NCBI GenBank assembly: GCA_946482615.1
Contig: CAMLSF010000040.1
Coordinates: forward strand, 1 to 25,683
DNA from: an uncultured Chromatiaceae bacterium
Lineage (GTDB): Bacteria; Pseudomonadota; Gammaproteobacteria; Enterobacterales; Alteromonadaceae
Direction of reading: 5' to 3'
DNA: 25,683 nt
In this document: positions 1 through 8,543 of the stretch, in pieces
Position numbering within the stretch: the stretch's first letter is position 1
Layout of the letters: every line of letters starts with the position of its first letter
Program-made: the position numbers and the translations under genes
The notes under the pieces: generated by a model
What the model saw: the letters and a program-made list of their open reading frames with translations, nothing else
What the model was told of the DNA's origin: nothing
Databases searched by the model: none

Positions 1-1
1 G

Positions 2-640
2 GCCGATACCAGCGGTATTGAAGCTTTAAAGCAAAAAATTGAAAAATACCAGGCGGAAAACTCCCGTAACCCAAGTTTGACTAATCTGATGACATTGATA
101 GCAGTTGCCTTTGGTGTCACTGGTGTTTCGCATTTCCTGGCCGATATTATTGCGCCCTGGATTGAACTGAACGCACCAGAGTTGGCAATGTATAGCTTAA
201 CCAGCACTTTCTTCTGGCTGGTGCTGATTGCTACTACGCTGGGTTTAGTCTTGTCCGGTACTAAAGCCCGTAATCTGGAGGCTGTAGGGGCTTCGAAATT
301 AGGTTCGGTTTTTATCTACATTCTGGTGGCAACCATAGGTATGCATATGGATGTAACCGCCATTCTGGATTATCCGGTGATGTTTGTGGTGGGTGTGATT
401 TGGATGAGTTTCCATGCCGGCTTGCTGATTTTTGTTGCCCGTCTGATTAAAGCACCAATGTTTTATATGGCGGTGGGCAGTCAGGCCAATGTCGGAGGCG
501 CTGCTTCTGCGCCAGTGGTGGCTGCGGCTTTCCATCCGGCTTTAGCCCCTGTCGGTGTATTACTGGCGGTATTAGGTTATGCGCTTGGCACTTATGGTGG
601 TTATATCTCAGGCTTGTTATTGCAGCAGGTTGCCCCTTAA
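2..640 (+). CDS. DUF819 family integral membrane protein, 3' part only
   Basis: The reading frame is already open at the window edge and runs to TAA at 638-640, so the true start lies upstream; the TTG at 77 is only an internal codon. The visible part has several hydrophobic segments and ends with the GSQANVGGAASAPVVAAAF-type stretch and a GYALGTYGGY tail. Both are typical of DUF819 (YjcL-like) membrane proteins, whose transport substrate is unknown. The Gly/Ala-rich segment near the C-terminus resembles transporter re-entrant regions, but that is inference. The gene is convergent with the LacI-type regulator and separated from it by a REP-like palindrome. No functional link to the GlcNAc genes is visible. 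Confidence 0.85.
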   Translation, partial: ADTSGIEALKQKIEKYQAENSRNPSLTNLMTLIAVAFGVTGVSHFLADIIAPWIELNAPELAMYSLTSTFFWLVLIATTLGLVLSGTKARNLEAVGASKLGSVFIYILVATIGMHMDVTAILDYPVMFVVGVIWMSFHAGLLIFVARLIKAPMFYMAVGSQANVGGAASAPVVAAAFHPALAPVGVLLAVLGYALGTYGGYISGLLLQQVAP

Positions 641-650
641 AGCCATTCAG

Positions 651-695
651 CTGGGGTCACTCATACCGGGGGCAGAGTTAAGACTCTGACCCCAC
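651..695. repeat. REP-like palindromic element (copy 1)
   Basis: GGGGTCA (653-659) is repeated inverted as TGACCCC (687-693), and between them lies CAGAGT-taag-ACTCTG (673-688). The core GTCAGAG/CTCTGAC is shared with the elements at 11037 and 24634. It sits between two convergent genes and runs into the end of the regulator: the last codons (Gly-Ser-Glu-Ser) and the TAA stop of that gene are made of this repeat. It may act as a bidirectional transcript end, although no long T-run follows on either strand. Confidence 0.55.
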
Positions 696-1709
696 CTGAG
701 CTGTCGACTCCCGTACCAGAAGCTCAGGGATAAAGACTGGTTGCTCGTCGGTCTGGTTATGGCTGCCAGGTCTGGTATGTTTAAACAATAACTCGGCTGC
801 ACTTTGCGCTATGGTGCAGTTTGGCTGATGCGCTGTGGTCAGCGGTGGCCAGGTCTGGCGTGAAAACGGACTATTTTCAAAACCCACTATAGAAAGCTGC
901 TGTGGAATTTCGATATGTTGCAGGCGGGCACTAAACAGGGCTCCTGCTGCAATTTCATCGTTACAGGCAAAAATAGCTGTTGGTTTGTTGGGTAAAGCCA
1001 GCAACTGAGTGGCACCTTTCACCCCGGATTCAAAAGAATAACTGCCCGGTACAATAAATTTCGGATTGGTCTCTATGCCTCTTTTGGTCAAGGCTGCTTT
1101 AAAGCCAGCTAAACGTTCACCACTGGAACTGTGTTCTTCATCGCCACATAAAAAGGCGATCTGGCTGTGACCCAATTCCAGTAAATGATTGGTGATCTTA
1201 AAAGCTGCCGTAAAGTCGTCGACCAATACGCAGTTGGTTTGTTTCGGTGAAGGTGTAGAGCCGGAAATAATGCGAACAAAATCTACATTAATACGACTGA
1301 GCGCTTCGGCAATTTCAGGCATTTCTGAAAATGGTGGAGTTAAAACTAAACCTGCCAGTCTGGAATGTTGTACCAGATCTATCACTTCCCGCACTATACC
1401 TGGTGATTTGGCATTGGTAGGGTGGATCAATAGCTCATAACCATGCTTACGACAGGCATCCAGCAGACCTCTTTGCATATCAATTACATAGTAAGCGTTT
1501 GGATTGTCGTAGATATAACCAATGCTGTATGACTTGGTACTGGCCAAATTACGGGCTGCAGCGTTAGGCTGATAATTCAGCTCCTGCATCGCTTGATTCA
1601 CTTTATCGATCGTCGCTTGTTTTACTGACGGTTCGTTGTTCATCACCCGCGACACTGTCTTGATGGACACACCCGCTTTCGCAGCTACGTCATGAATGGT
1701 CACTTTCAT
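678..1709 (-). CDS. nagR: LacI-family transcriptional regulator, probable NagR
   Basis: This is a 343-residue protein of normal LacI/GalR length. Residues 1-60 form the helix-turn-helix and hinge (TIHDVAAKAGVSIKTVSRV, then YQPNAAARNLAS), followed by a periplasmic-binding-protein-like effector domain with motifs such as GSYSFESG, FACNDEIAAGAL and LSIVGFENS. It is divergent from the TonB receptor across a 487-bp gap that carries palindromes of the NagR type, and all other copies of that palindrome in the window lie before GlcNAc-related or halogenase genes. Characterised NagR proteins of Shewanella and Xanthomonas are LacI-family repressors that recognise a very similar site and are relieved by GlcNAc or its phosphate. 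The family is certain; the NagR assignment is inferred from context. Its C-terminal codons are supplied by a REP-like repeat. Confidence 0.85.
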   Translation of the reverse strand: MKVTIHDVAAKAGVSIKTVSRVMNNEPSVKQATIDKVNQAMQELNYQPNAAARNLASTKSYSIGYIYDNPNAYYVIDMQRGLLDACRKHGYELLIHPTNAKSPGIVREVIDLVQHSRLAGLVLTPPFSEMPEIAEALSRINVDFVRIISGSTPSPKQTNCVLVDDFTAAFKITNHLLELGHSQIAFLCGDEEHSSSGERLAGFKAALTKRGIETNPKFIVPGSYSFESGVKGATQLLALPNKPTAIFACNDEIAAGALFSARLQHIEIPQQLSIVGFENSPFSRQTWPPLTTAHQPNCTIAQSAAELLFKHTRPGSHNQTDEQPVFIPELLVRESTAQVGSES

Positions 1710-1792
1710 TACTGGATCCCAAAAAGCACAACACCGCAGGGCCTTATGCTGAAAATAAATAAGACGATTTTTCCACTGATCCAGCTAACTTT

Positions 1793-1809
1793 ATGACAGC
1801 GCTGGTCAT
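1793..1809. promoter_or_regulatory. Imperfect NagR-type operator with one extra base
   Basis: ATGACAGCGCTGGTCAT matches the 16-bp palindrome found elsewhere in the window except for one additional G, which lengthens the right half-spacing by one base. It lies 84 bp upstream of the regulator start codon, so weak autoregulation is plausible. Confidence 0.45.
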
Positions 1810-2063
1810 TTTGTAACAAAGATTAAGTTAAGGGATAACTCTTTTTTGCAAAAACGGCAAATATTTATTCTGGCTTTTTTGTTTAAAAAAACTACTTTTT
1901 TTTAAAACTAAATAATTAAGTTACTTTTCATTATATAAATCATGTGGATACAGCCTTTTTGAGGCGAATTCTTCTGAAGTGTGCAGGAAAAGCGTTATAA
2001 AAAACAGTTCTAAGGGTGGAGTTCCGACTTTTTAAATTCGTTTAAATTTTCATCTAAAGGAGT

Positions 2064-2092
2064 TTGCAAAGCTGATTTTTTTTGTGTATGTT
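2064..2092 (+). promoter_or_regulatory. Likely sigma-70 promoter of the TonB receptor
   Basis: TTGCAA (2064-2069), a 17-base spacer and TATGTT (2087-2092) would place transcription start at about 2099, just at the edge of the operator 2101-2116. Both boxes match the consensus only partly, so the call rests mainly on spacing and on the operator position. Confidence 0.4.
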
Positions 2093-2100
2093 AAATTTCA

Positions 2101-2116
2101 ATGACAGCGTTGTCAT
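2101..2116. promoter_or_regulatory. NagR-type operator before the TonB receptor
   Basis: ATGACAGCGTTGTCAT is a near-perfect palindrome (ATGACA on the left, TGTCAT on the right, CG centre). It is identical base for base to the site at 9674-9689. It lies 81-96 bp upstream of the receptor start, downstream of the proposed -10 box, where a bound repressor would block initiation. Confidence 0.75.
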
Positions 2117-2196
2117 GGCGAAGACATGAAAATTCTGTTGTTTCAGGACATAAAAAAATCATCGCATAAAAAAACGGGAATGGGAGAGAGAAGCTT

Positions 2197-5100
2197 ATGC
2201 TGCACAATAAAATGAATAAGTGCGCGGTAGCGGTCAAATTAGGTCTGATGGCTGGAGCTGCCGCATTGGCATTTCCAGCTATGGCCGATCAGGCTGCGGA
2301 AGAAACCACCGCCAAGAAAGAACAACAGGTTGAGGTTATTCAGGTGCGGGGCCTTCGTGCCAGTACTGCTGCATCCATTAATACCAAACGTTTTGCAACC
2401 TCTCAGGTTGATGGTATTACTGCCCAGGATATAGGTAAGTTGCCGGATGTGACTATTGCGGATTCATTGCAACGGATCACTGGTGTACAAATTGAACGGG
2501 TAGCAGGTGAGGGCGGTCCGGTTCAAATTCGTGGTTTACCACAAATAGATACCACATTAAATGGTGAAGTATTTTTAAGCGCTACCACTATTGATGCGTC
2601 ACGGGCTGATTATAGTGACTTACCATCTCAGTTGTTCTCTGGTGTTGACGTCTACAAATCTTCGGAAGCCAAACACAGTGCCAAAGGCATCTCAGGTTCT
2701 GTTGATTTAAAAACCCGCCGGCCTTTTGAAATGGACGACGGTTTCACATTTGCCGGTGGCGCAGAGTTAACCCGGGGCTCTATCAGCAAAGAAAACGATC
2801 CTATGTTTAATGCTTTGGCGTCTTTCCGCGATGAAAAATGGGGATTACTGGTTTCTGCAGTCACCAGTGAAGCGAATCTGGCGACAGACTACAACGGTTA
2901 TTTTGACACCTCAGAAAACGGTGGCATAGGTGCTGCCAACAACAACTTTACCTGGGGCGACAACCCACGGGGCGAAACGACCCGTCATGTAGTGCCACAA
3001 GGTTTTGCGGCTTTTAACAAAACTGAAGAGCGTGATCGCAACGCTTTCCAAAGCTCATTCCAGGCTGAAATTACTGATGAAATAGAACTGATCGCAGATT
3101 ATTTCTATACGGATCAGGAACGTTTTAATGCGCGCAGCGGTTTCTCACAAAATAACCGCTGGTACAGTTTCAATGACTACGCCTACCCAACAGAAAATGG
3201 CTGGACTGGCGACACCTTTGAAGACGCTAATGGCGATACCTGGGGTGCGGTTAACGCCTTTTACATGAAACCCTGGCGTATGCAGTCTTTTACTCAGGTG
3301 AACGTCAATGAAGAGAAATCGCGTAACCTGAATTTACAACTTAAATTTGATCTGGACGGCCCGTTAAAAGGCGATATGCGTATGACCCGTGCTGACGCAA
3401 CTCATAAGATGCGTCATGGTTATGGTGAAGGCGACATGCTCAGTATCGATCGGGGGACGCTGGTCACTGGTCCTGGTCAGTTTACTCAGGGCAGTAATTG
3501 TACCAATGGCGAAGCTATAGTTGGCGCAAACGGTGGTTGTTTTGGCCGTTTTGCTCCAGGTGGTATCGAAGATGATGATTTCCTGCTGACTTATGATGCC
3601 TCAGGCAAATATCCGGTGTTTGGTGGTTTTGATCAGATTGTGAACGGTGGTGCAGGTCCGCGTAGCGTGGCGGATTACATGGCTGACATCAATTCTTATC
3701 ATATTGGTGCTTTCTCCTCTGAAGGTAACACTGATACTTCAGGCGAAATTAATACACTAAGTACAAAATGGAACTACGAGTTTCAGGATGACATGTTTAT
3801 CCGCAGTGTAGATTTTGGCGTGCGGATGCTGGAGCGCTCCGTTGACCGCGACAATTTCACTTATACCTCAGAGTTTGGTAATGGCTGTGATATTGCACAG
3901 TGGAAAGCTGTTGACCAGTACATCAATACTGCAGGTTGTGAAGGCAATCCTGCTGCAGGTGAATATTTGGCTGTAGACACTGTATTTGATGGTCAAACTA
4001 TTCCTGCCGGGACCTGGATGCCATACACTTTGTTGGGCCCAACCCGTCTGGATAAATACACTACAGTGTCTTATCAGACCAACTTTGGTAATGTCAGCGG
4101 TATTCCGGGCGTATGGGTTATTGATCCTGAGAATTTCCGTGATCCACGTGCCTTCCACGAGAAGACTTTTGGTAATGTACAGCGGGTTGAAAATGCTGGT
4201 GCAACTTATGACGTTGCGTTGGACGAGTTCAACTATTTTGTTCAGGCGAACTTTGAACAGGGTATTTTCAGCGGTAACTTTGGCATGAAAGTCGTTGAAA
4301 CAGACCTGCGTGTGAAGCAAAACCTGACGGGCACGAACTTACCTCACAGTGGTCTGGCTCCTGATACAGGTGATGTGGTCACCGAACGTAGTTACACCGA
4401 TTACCTGCCTTCACTGAACGTCAATGCACAAGTGATGGACGATGTGATACTCCGTGGCGCATTCTCGGAAAATATGCAGCCTCTGGATCTGATGGTATGG
4501 GGTGGTGGTAAAACTGTAGGTATGACCATAGACGGCAGCTGTGACTGTTTACGTGTTCGCAACGGCAGTCTGACAGGTAACCCGTCGCTGAATCCATGGC
4601 GCTCGAAAAACTACTCATTGTCTGCTGAATATTACGTAGGCAGTGCGTCAATGGCTTATTTGTCTACCTATAAGATTGAAATCGAAAGCTTCACTACTGA
4701 TGGTACAGTGATGATTGACGAGCCGGATCCGGATGGTGTGACCCGTGGTCCATGGCCATTCAGTACTCAGGTACAAGGTAGTGGTGGTGATGTGACAGGT
4801 CTGGAAATCGGTGGTCGTCTGGCCTTAAACGATATGCTCGGCGATGACAGCTTCTTGTCTGGTTTTGGTTTAGACGCCAACTACACTCTGAGCAAATCAG
4901 AGCAAGACAAAAAAGGCATCAACGGCAGTGAGTTACCTTTCCCTGGTATGTCGGAAGACACCTATAACCTTGTATTGTGGTACGAGCAGGGCGGTTTCTC
5001 GACCCGACTGGCATGGAACTCACGTAGTCCACGTCTGATCACTCAGGGCACTGCTGCTGTTGGTGGACAATCGCTGTATCAGGACACTTATTCTCAGTTG

Positions 5101-5265
5101 GATCTGAGCCTGTCTTATGATATCAACGAAATGGCGTCTGTTTACCTGAACGGTTCAAATATCACTGAGGAATTCCAGCAAACTTATCTGGAGTTTGAAT
5201 CACAAAAGGCTTTCCAAAACGTGTATGAAGCGCGCTGGACAACTGGTGTTCGTGTCAAGTTCTGA
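2197..5265 (+). CDS. TonB-dependent outer-membrane receptor, probably for GlcNAc or chito-oligosaccharides
   Basis: The 1022-residue protein begins with a Sec signal peptide, likely cut after AMA at residue 30. A TonB-box-like EVIQVRG follows at 46-52, then a plug domain with VTIADSLQRITGVQIER and the GPVQIRGL motif. The rest is a long beta-barrel ending in VRVKF with a terminal Phe. The plug wording is that of the Xanthomonas-Caulobacter receptor subfamily (TIGR01782 type), often linked to sugar loci. It would import a sugar across the outer membrane using TonB/ExbBD energy. A NagR-type operator upstream points to GlcNAc oligomers as ligand; this is inference. The ATG at 2197 is chosen for the GGGAGAGAG ribosome site; ATG at 2212 would also keep the signal peptide. 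An intrinsic terminator follows the gene. Confidence 0.9.
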   Translation: MLHNKMNKCAVAVKLGLMAGAAALAFPAMADQAAEETTAKKEQQVEVIQVRGLRASTAASINTKRFATSQVDGITAQDIGKLPDVTIADSLQRITGVQIERVAGEGGPVQIRGLPQIDTTLNGEVFLSATTIDASRADYSDLPSQLFSGVDVYKSSEAKHSAKGISGSVDLKTRRPFEMDDGFTFAGGAELTRGSISKENDPMFNALASFRDEKWGLLVSAVTSEANLATDYNGYFDTSENGGIGAANNNFTWGDNPRGETTRHVVPQGFAAFNKTEERDRNAFQSSFQAEITDEIELIADYFYTDQERFNARSGFSQNNRWYSFNDYAYPTENGWTGDTFEDANGDTWGAVNAFYMKPWRMQSFTQVNVNEEKSRNLNLQLKFDLDGPLKGDMRMTRADATHKMRHGYGEGDMLSIDRGTLVTGPGQFTQGSNCTNGEAIVGANGGCFGRFAPGGIEDDDFLLTYDASGKYPVFGGFDQIVNGGAGPRSVADYMADINSYHIGAFSSEGNTDTSGEINTLSTKWNYEFQDDMFIRSVDFGVRMLERSVDRDNFTYTSEFGNGCDIAQWKAVDQYINTAGCEGNPAAGEYLAVDTVFDGQTIPAGTWMPYTLLGPTRLDKYTTVSYQTNFGNVSGIPGVWVIDPENFRDPRAFHEKTFGNVQRVENAGATYDVALDEFNYFVQANFEQGIFSGNFGMKVVETDLRVKQNLTGTNLPHSGLAPDTGDVVTERSYTDYLPSLNVNAQVMDDVILRGAFSENMQPLDLMVWGGGKTVGMTIDGSCDCLRVRNGSLTGNPSLNPWRSKNYSLSAEYYVGSASMAYLSTYKIEIESFTTDGTVMIDEPDPDGVTRGPWPFSTQVQGSGGDVTGLEIGGRLALNDMLGDDSFLSGFGLDANYTLSKSEQDKKGINGSELPFPGMSEDTYNLVLWYEQGGFSTRLAWNSRSPRLITQGTAAVGGQSLYQDTYSQLDLSLSYDINEMASVYLNGSNITEEFQQTYLEFESQKAFQNVYEARWTTGVRVKF

Positions 5266-5295
5266 TAAGAACTTCACATTCTGCTGATGTTTAAT

Positions 5296-5332
5296 AAAAA
5301 CCGTCGTAGAGTTCAGACTACGGCGGTTTTTT
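5296..5332 (+). terminator. Intrinsic terminator after the TonB receptor
   Basis: ACCGTCGTAG (5300-5309) pairs with CTACGGCGGT (5318-5327) with one G-T wobble across an 8-base loop. Six T residues (5327-5332) follow and an A-run precedes it. It separates the receptor from the first halogenase, which begins only 46 bp later. Confidence 0.85.
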
Positions 5333-5378
5333 ATACTTCAGATCTATTCAATACAAATGAAAGCCGTAAGGAGTGCAG

Positions 5379-6911
5379 ATGAAAACTCATGCCGTTCGGA
5401 ACATTGTCATAGTTGGAGGCGGCACTGCCGGTTGGATGTGCGCAGCAGCCCTGAGCCAGCATTTTCAGGGGCAAGCTGTTTCCATCCGTTTAATTGAATC
5501 GTCGGAGCTGGGAACTGTTGGAGTGGGGGAGTCTACTATTCCGAGCATCCGGCGTTTTTACGCCAGGCTTGGGTTGACTGATACTGATGTGATCAGAGCG
5601 ACCAGAGCTACATGCAAGTTAGGTATTGAATTCAGAAATTGGCGCACACTGGATCACAGTTTTATCCATCCTTTTGGTTTGTTCGGGCAACCACTCAATC
5701 AGGTTCCTTTTGTGCAGTGTTATCTGGCCGCCTGTCAGGCAGGTTTGACTGATTCATTACAGGACTACTCTTTGGGGGTCGCGCTGGCACGCAATAATAA
5801 GTTTTGCCTGCCGGATCCGAATCCAAAGTCTATGCTGACCATTTTTGACTGGGCTTTGCATTTTGATGCTGCTTTGTTTGCTGGCTTGATGCGGGATTAT
5901 GCAGAGCAAAAGGCTGTACAACGCACAGACGCCCGTATTGTGTCAGTGCAAAGCGATGAGCTGGGTATCAAAGATTTACTGCTCGACAACGGTGAAGTCG
6001 TCACTGGTGATCTCTTTATTGATTGCTCCGGATTTCGTGGTTTGTTGATTGAACAAGGGCTCAATACAGGGTATGAATCCTGGCAGCAATGGTTGTTATG
6101 CGATAAAGCTGTGGCTGTGCAAACTGAAGTGCAGGCTGAGCCTGTGGCACGAACCAGAGCCACAGCTCATGCTGCTGGATGGCAATGGCGTATTCCGCTG
6201 CAGCACCGCCAGGGCAATGGTTATGTGTATTCCAGTGCTTTGATCAGTGATGATGAAGCCACGGCAACAATGCTGGCCAATACAGATGGTAAAGCATTAC
6301 ACAATCCACGTTATTTTACTTTCACTCCGGGGCGGCGCAAACTGGCCTGGCATAAAAACTGTGTAGCACTGGGACTGGCTTCCGGCTTTCTGGAACCATT
6401 AGAAAGCACCAGCATAGCTTTGATTGAAACCTCTATTGATCGTCTGTTGCTGACCTTTACTACTCCGGCATACAGCAATGCCGATGTTGAGCGCTTTAAC
6501 GAAGTGACAAAACTGGAGTATGAACGTATCCGGGATTTTATTATTTTGCATTACAAAACCAGCCAACGCACAGATGCTGAATTGTGGCGCCATTGTGCTG
6601 CCATGGATATCCCAACAGAGTTGGCAGACAAAATTCACGCCTTTAAGCAGTATGCAGAGGTTCCTCGCTTGCCCTGGGAAATATTTGGTGCAGACAGCTG
6701 GCTGGCTTTATATGAAGGTATGGGAGTGCTGCCCGAACAGTTACCCACTGCTGCACTGCAACTACCTCAGCAGGCTTTGTTAAAGGAACTGAGTCAGATG
6801 CGTAGCTTTATCAAGAGCACTGTGCAGAAAGTACCAGCACATTCTGATTTTTTAGAGCGTTTTTGTGGTTATCAACCACTGTATCAGATGAAGACGCTGC
6901 TCCCATCCTGA
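5379..6911 (+). CDS. Tryptophan-halogenase-family flavoprotein (halogenase A)
   Basis: The protein has 510 residues and the flavin-dependent halogenase fold (PF04820). An FAD-binding GGGTAGWM lies at 13-20, GVGESTIPS at 48-56, the family catalytic Lys is at position 80 in the ATCKLGIEF context, the W-x-W-x-I-P motif is at 268-273, and the PLEST motif has its conserved Glu at 342. These are the residues known to be needed in PrnA/RebH-type enzymes, so it looks catalytically intact; the substrate is unknown. Such enzymes act in the cytoplasm with reduced FAD. The ATG at 5379 is preferred over GTG 5373 because AAGGAG (5368-5373) is placed correctly only for it. It sits behind the receptor terminator with no clear own promoter, so read-through may drive it. 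Confidence 0.88.
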   Translation: MKTHAVRNIVIVGGGTAGWMCAAALSQHFQGQAVSIRLIESSELGTVGVGESTIPSIRRFYARLGLTDTDVIRATRATCKLGIEFRNWRTLDHSFIHPFGLFGQPLNQVPFVQCYLAACQAGLTDSLQDYSLGVALARNNKFCLPDPNPKSMLTIFDWALHFDAALFAGLMRDYAEQKAVQRTDARIVSVQSDELGIKDLLLDNGEVVTGDLFIDCSGFRGLLIEQGLNTGYESWQQWLLCDKAVAVQTEVQAEPVARTRATAHAAGWQWRIPLQHRQGNGYVYSSALISDDEATATMLANTDGKALHNPRYFTFTPGRRKLAWHKNCVALGLASGFLEPLESTSIALIETSIDRLLLTFTTPAYSNADVERFNEVTKLEYERIRDFIILHYKTSQRTDAELWRHCAAMDIPTELADKIHAFKQYAEVPRLPWEIFGADSWLALYEGMGVLPEQLPTAALQLPQQALLKELSQMRSFIKSTVQKVPAHSDFLERFCGYQPLYQMKTLLPS

Positions 6912-6941
6912 TTACTCTGGCTTTGCCGGTAAAAAATGTTC

Positions 6942-6968
6942 AACGCCGCTGTACTGACAAGCGGCGTT
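6942..6968. terminator. Bidirectional terminator between convergent halogenases
   Basis: AACGCCGCT (6942-6950) pairs perfectly with AGCGGCGTT (6960-6968) across a 9-base loop. A T-rich tail follows on the plus strand, and a six-T run lies a few bases beyond the stem on the minus strand. It fills the 65-bp gap between the two halogenase stop codons. Confidence 0.75.
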
Positions 6969-6976
6969 TATTAATA

Positions 6977-8488
6977 TTACTGTCCTTTTGTCGCCTTGCA
7001 GTGGCGATTGATAAAAGTCTGATGGGAGTCGGCCTGCATGGCGGCAGCTTCCATTGACGCTTGCATCTGATTAAGCTTTTCCTGTAACAGATCCAGGGGC
7101 ACTGTGGCTGCTTTGGCATCAAATTGTCGGGGAAAAACACGAAAGCCGTTATACATAGCCAGCCAACTGCTGTGTTTAAATGACTCCTGATCATAAAGAG
7201 CAACATGGCCTCTGTGCCGGTAAAGTTCTATTTTATGCGCCAGCGAATCCGGTATTGTCATAGCAGCGCAGTAGCGCCAGAACTCAGTATCACGACGAGC
7301 CGTTAATTTATAATGCAGGATCAGGAAATCACGGATTTGTTCAAGTTCCAGATTATGCAGCCTGTTGACTTCAGTGATATCGCAGTCAGCAAATCCCTGT
7401 GACGGAAAAAAAGCTTCCAGTTTGGCCAGTGCTGTTTGCACCAGCGAGATGCTGGTTGATTCCAGAGGTTCGAGAAAGCCTGAGGCTAAACCCAAGGCAA
7501 AACAGTTTTTATGCCAGATTTTGTCGCGTCGGCCTGGGGTAAAAGACAGCTTACGAGGTTCCGTCAGGACTTCGCCTTCGACAGTATTTAGCAAGGTTTG
7601 CCTGGCTTGCTCATCAGTGCTGAACTCACTGGAAAATATATGGCCATTGCCCATTCTGTGTTGCAATGGAATACGCCACTGCCAACCGGCATCCATAGCG
7701 ATAGAACGGGTATAAGGTGTAATTTCACCATGTCTTGTAGTTTGTACAGCAAAAGCGCTATCGCAGAGTAACCAGTGTTGCCAGCTTTGATAACCGACCC
7801 CGAGAGCTTGTCCCAGCAGCAGGCTGCGAAATCCTGAACAGTCGATAAACAAATCACCTTCTAACTCTGTACCGTCTTTTAATATCAGGCTTTCAATAAA
7901 GCCGTTTTGTGGTTTCAATCTGACCTGCGCAATTTCTGCGTCCAGATGTTTTACGCCAGCAGCAGTGGCTTGTTGCTTTAAGTAAGCTGCATATAATGAA
8001 GCATCAAAGTGATAGGCATAGCTGTAATCGGCCAATGGAGACTGAGGCTGCGGGTTAGGTTGGGCGAATTTGTTCTGCCGAGCCAGAATGCAGGCAAAAC
8101 TGTAATTTTCATAATTAACAGGCAGACCACTACTGACAAGCCTGTTCAGGTAATGATGAAAAGCGACCCCATCAACGGGCATACCAAAGTCAGCAAAAGG
8201 GTGGAAAAACTGGCTGCCATGCTGATACCAATCTTCAAACTGAATCCCCAGTTTAAAACTCGCCTGAGTCGCTTTGATAAACTCCTGCTCGTTCAGGCCT
8301 GCTTTGCGATTAAAATGCACTATGCTGGGAATAGTGGCCTCACCAACACCAACAGTACCTATCTGACTGGATTCTACCAATGTGATCTGCAGTGGGTCCT
8401 TAGTTTTAAATCGCGCCAGGCTGATGGCTGCCATCCAGCCTGCTGTGCCTCCGCCTGCAATAATTACTCGTGAAACTGATGCTGTCAT
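6977..8488 (-). CDS. Tryptophan-halogenase-family flavoprotein (halogenase B)
   Basis: This 503-residue protein is clearly similar along its whole length to halogenase A, sharing runs such as GWQWRIPLQHR and LGLASGFLEPLESTSI. FAD motif GGGTAGWM is at 12-19, GVGEATIPS at 47-55, catalytic Lys at 79 (ASFKLGIQF), W-x-W-x-I-P at 269-274, and the PLEST Glu at 343. The two genes probably arose by duplication, but they face each other instead of standing in tandem. The start ATG at 8486-8488 follows a GAGG site. A NagR-type operator overlaps its best promoter, so it should be switched on by GlcNAc. No flavin reductase gene lies next to it. The substrate is unknown; related enzymes such as BrvH and the Xanthomonas Xcc proteins halogenate indole in vitro. 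Confidence 0.88.
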   Translation of the reverse strand: MTASVSRVIIAGGGTAGWMAAISLARFKTKDPLQITLVESSQIGTVGVGEATIPSIVHFNRKAGLNEQEFIKATQASFKLGIQFEDWYQHGSQFFHPFADFGMPVDGVAFHHYLNRLVSSGLPVNYENYSFACILARQNKFAQPNPQPQSPLADYSYAYHFDASLYAAYLKQQATAAGVKHLDAEIAQVRLKPQNGFIESLILKDGTELEGDLFIDCSGFRSLLLGQALGVGYQSWQHWLLCDSAFAVQTTRHGEITPYTRSIAMDAGWQWRIPLQHRMGNGHIFSSEFSTDEQARQTLLNTVEGEVLTEPRKLSFTPGRRDKIWHKNCFALGLASGFLEPLESTSISLVQTALAKLEAFFPSQGFADCDITEVNRLHNLELEQIRDFLILHYKLTARRDTEFWRYCAAMTIPDSLAHKIELYRHRGHVALYDQESFKHSSWLAMYNGFRVFPRQFDAKAATVPLDLLQEKLNQMQASMEAAAMQADSHQTFINRHCKATKGQ

Positions 8489-8514
8489 AAGAACCTCGAA
8501 AGAGCCTTAGCTAT

Positions 8515-8543
8515 TTTTTACACTCGATTGACAGCGTTGTCAA
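8515..8543 (-). promoter_or_regulatory. Promoter of halogenase B overlapping the operator
   Basis: On the minus strand a consensus -35 box TTGACA (8543-8538) lies inside the operator. A 17-base spacer follows, then TAAAAA (8520-8515). Transcription would begin near 8508, leaving a leader of about 20 bases before the ATG at 8488. The -35 match is perfect and the -10 match is 4 of 6. Confidence 0.55.
8528..8543. promoter_or_regulatory. NagR-type operator before halogenase B
   Basis: TTGACAGCGTTGTCAA differs from the receptor site only at the two outermost bases and stays symmetric there. It lies 40 bp upstream of the halogenase B start codon and covers the proposed -35 box, a position expected for repression. 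Confidence 0.7.

Larger units (their letters stand above)
1710..2196. other. Divergent regulatory gap between regulator and TonB receptor
   Basis: These 487 bases are AT-rich and hold no credible gene. They contain one imperfect operator near the regulator (1793-1809), one clean operator near the receptor (2101-2116) and a likely promoter for the receptor (2064-2092). The receptor start has a purine-rich ribosome site, GGGAGAGAG at 2182-2190. Long A and T runs at 1855-1920 could favour DNA bending, but nothing more specific is seen there. Confidence 0.7.

Noticed and set aside
3868..4320. 150-codon antisense frame inside the TonB receptor gene
   Set aside because: The plus-strand receptor is unambiguous here; the antisense frame has no family resemblance and is a by-product of codon bias.
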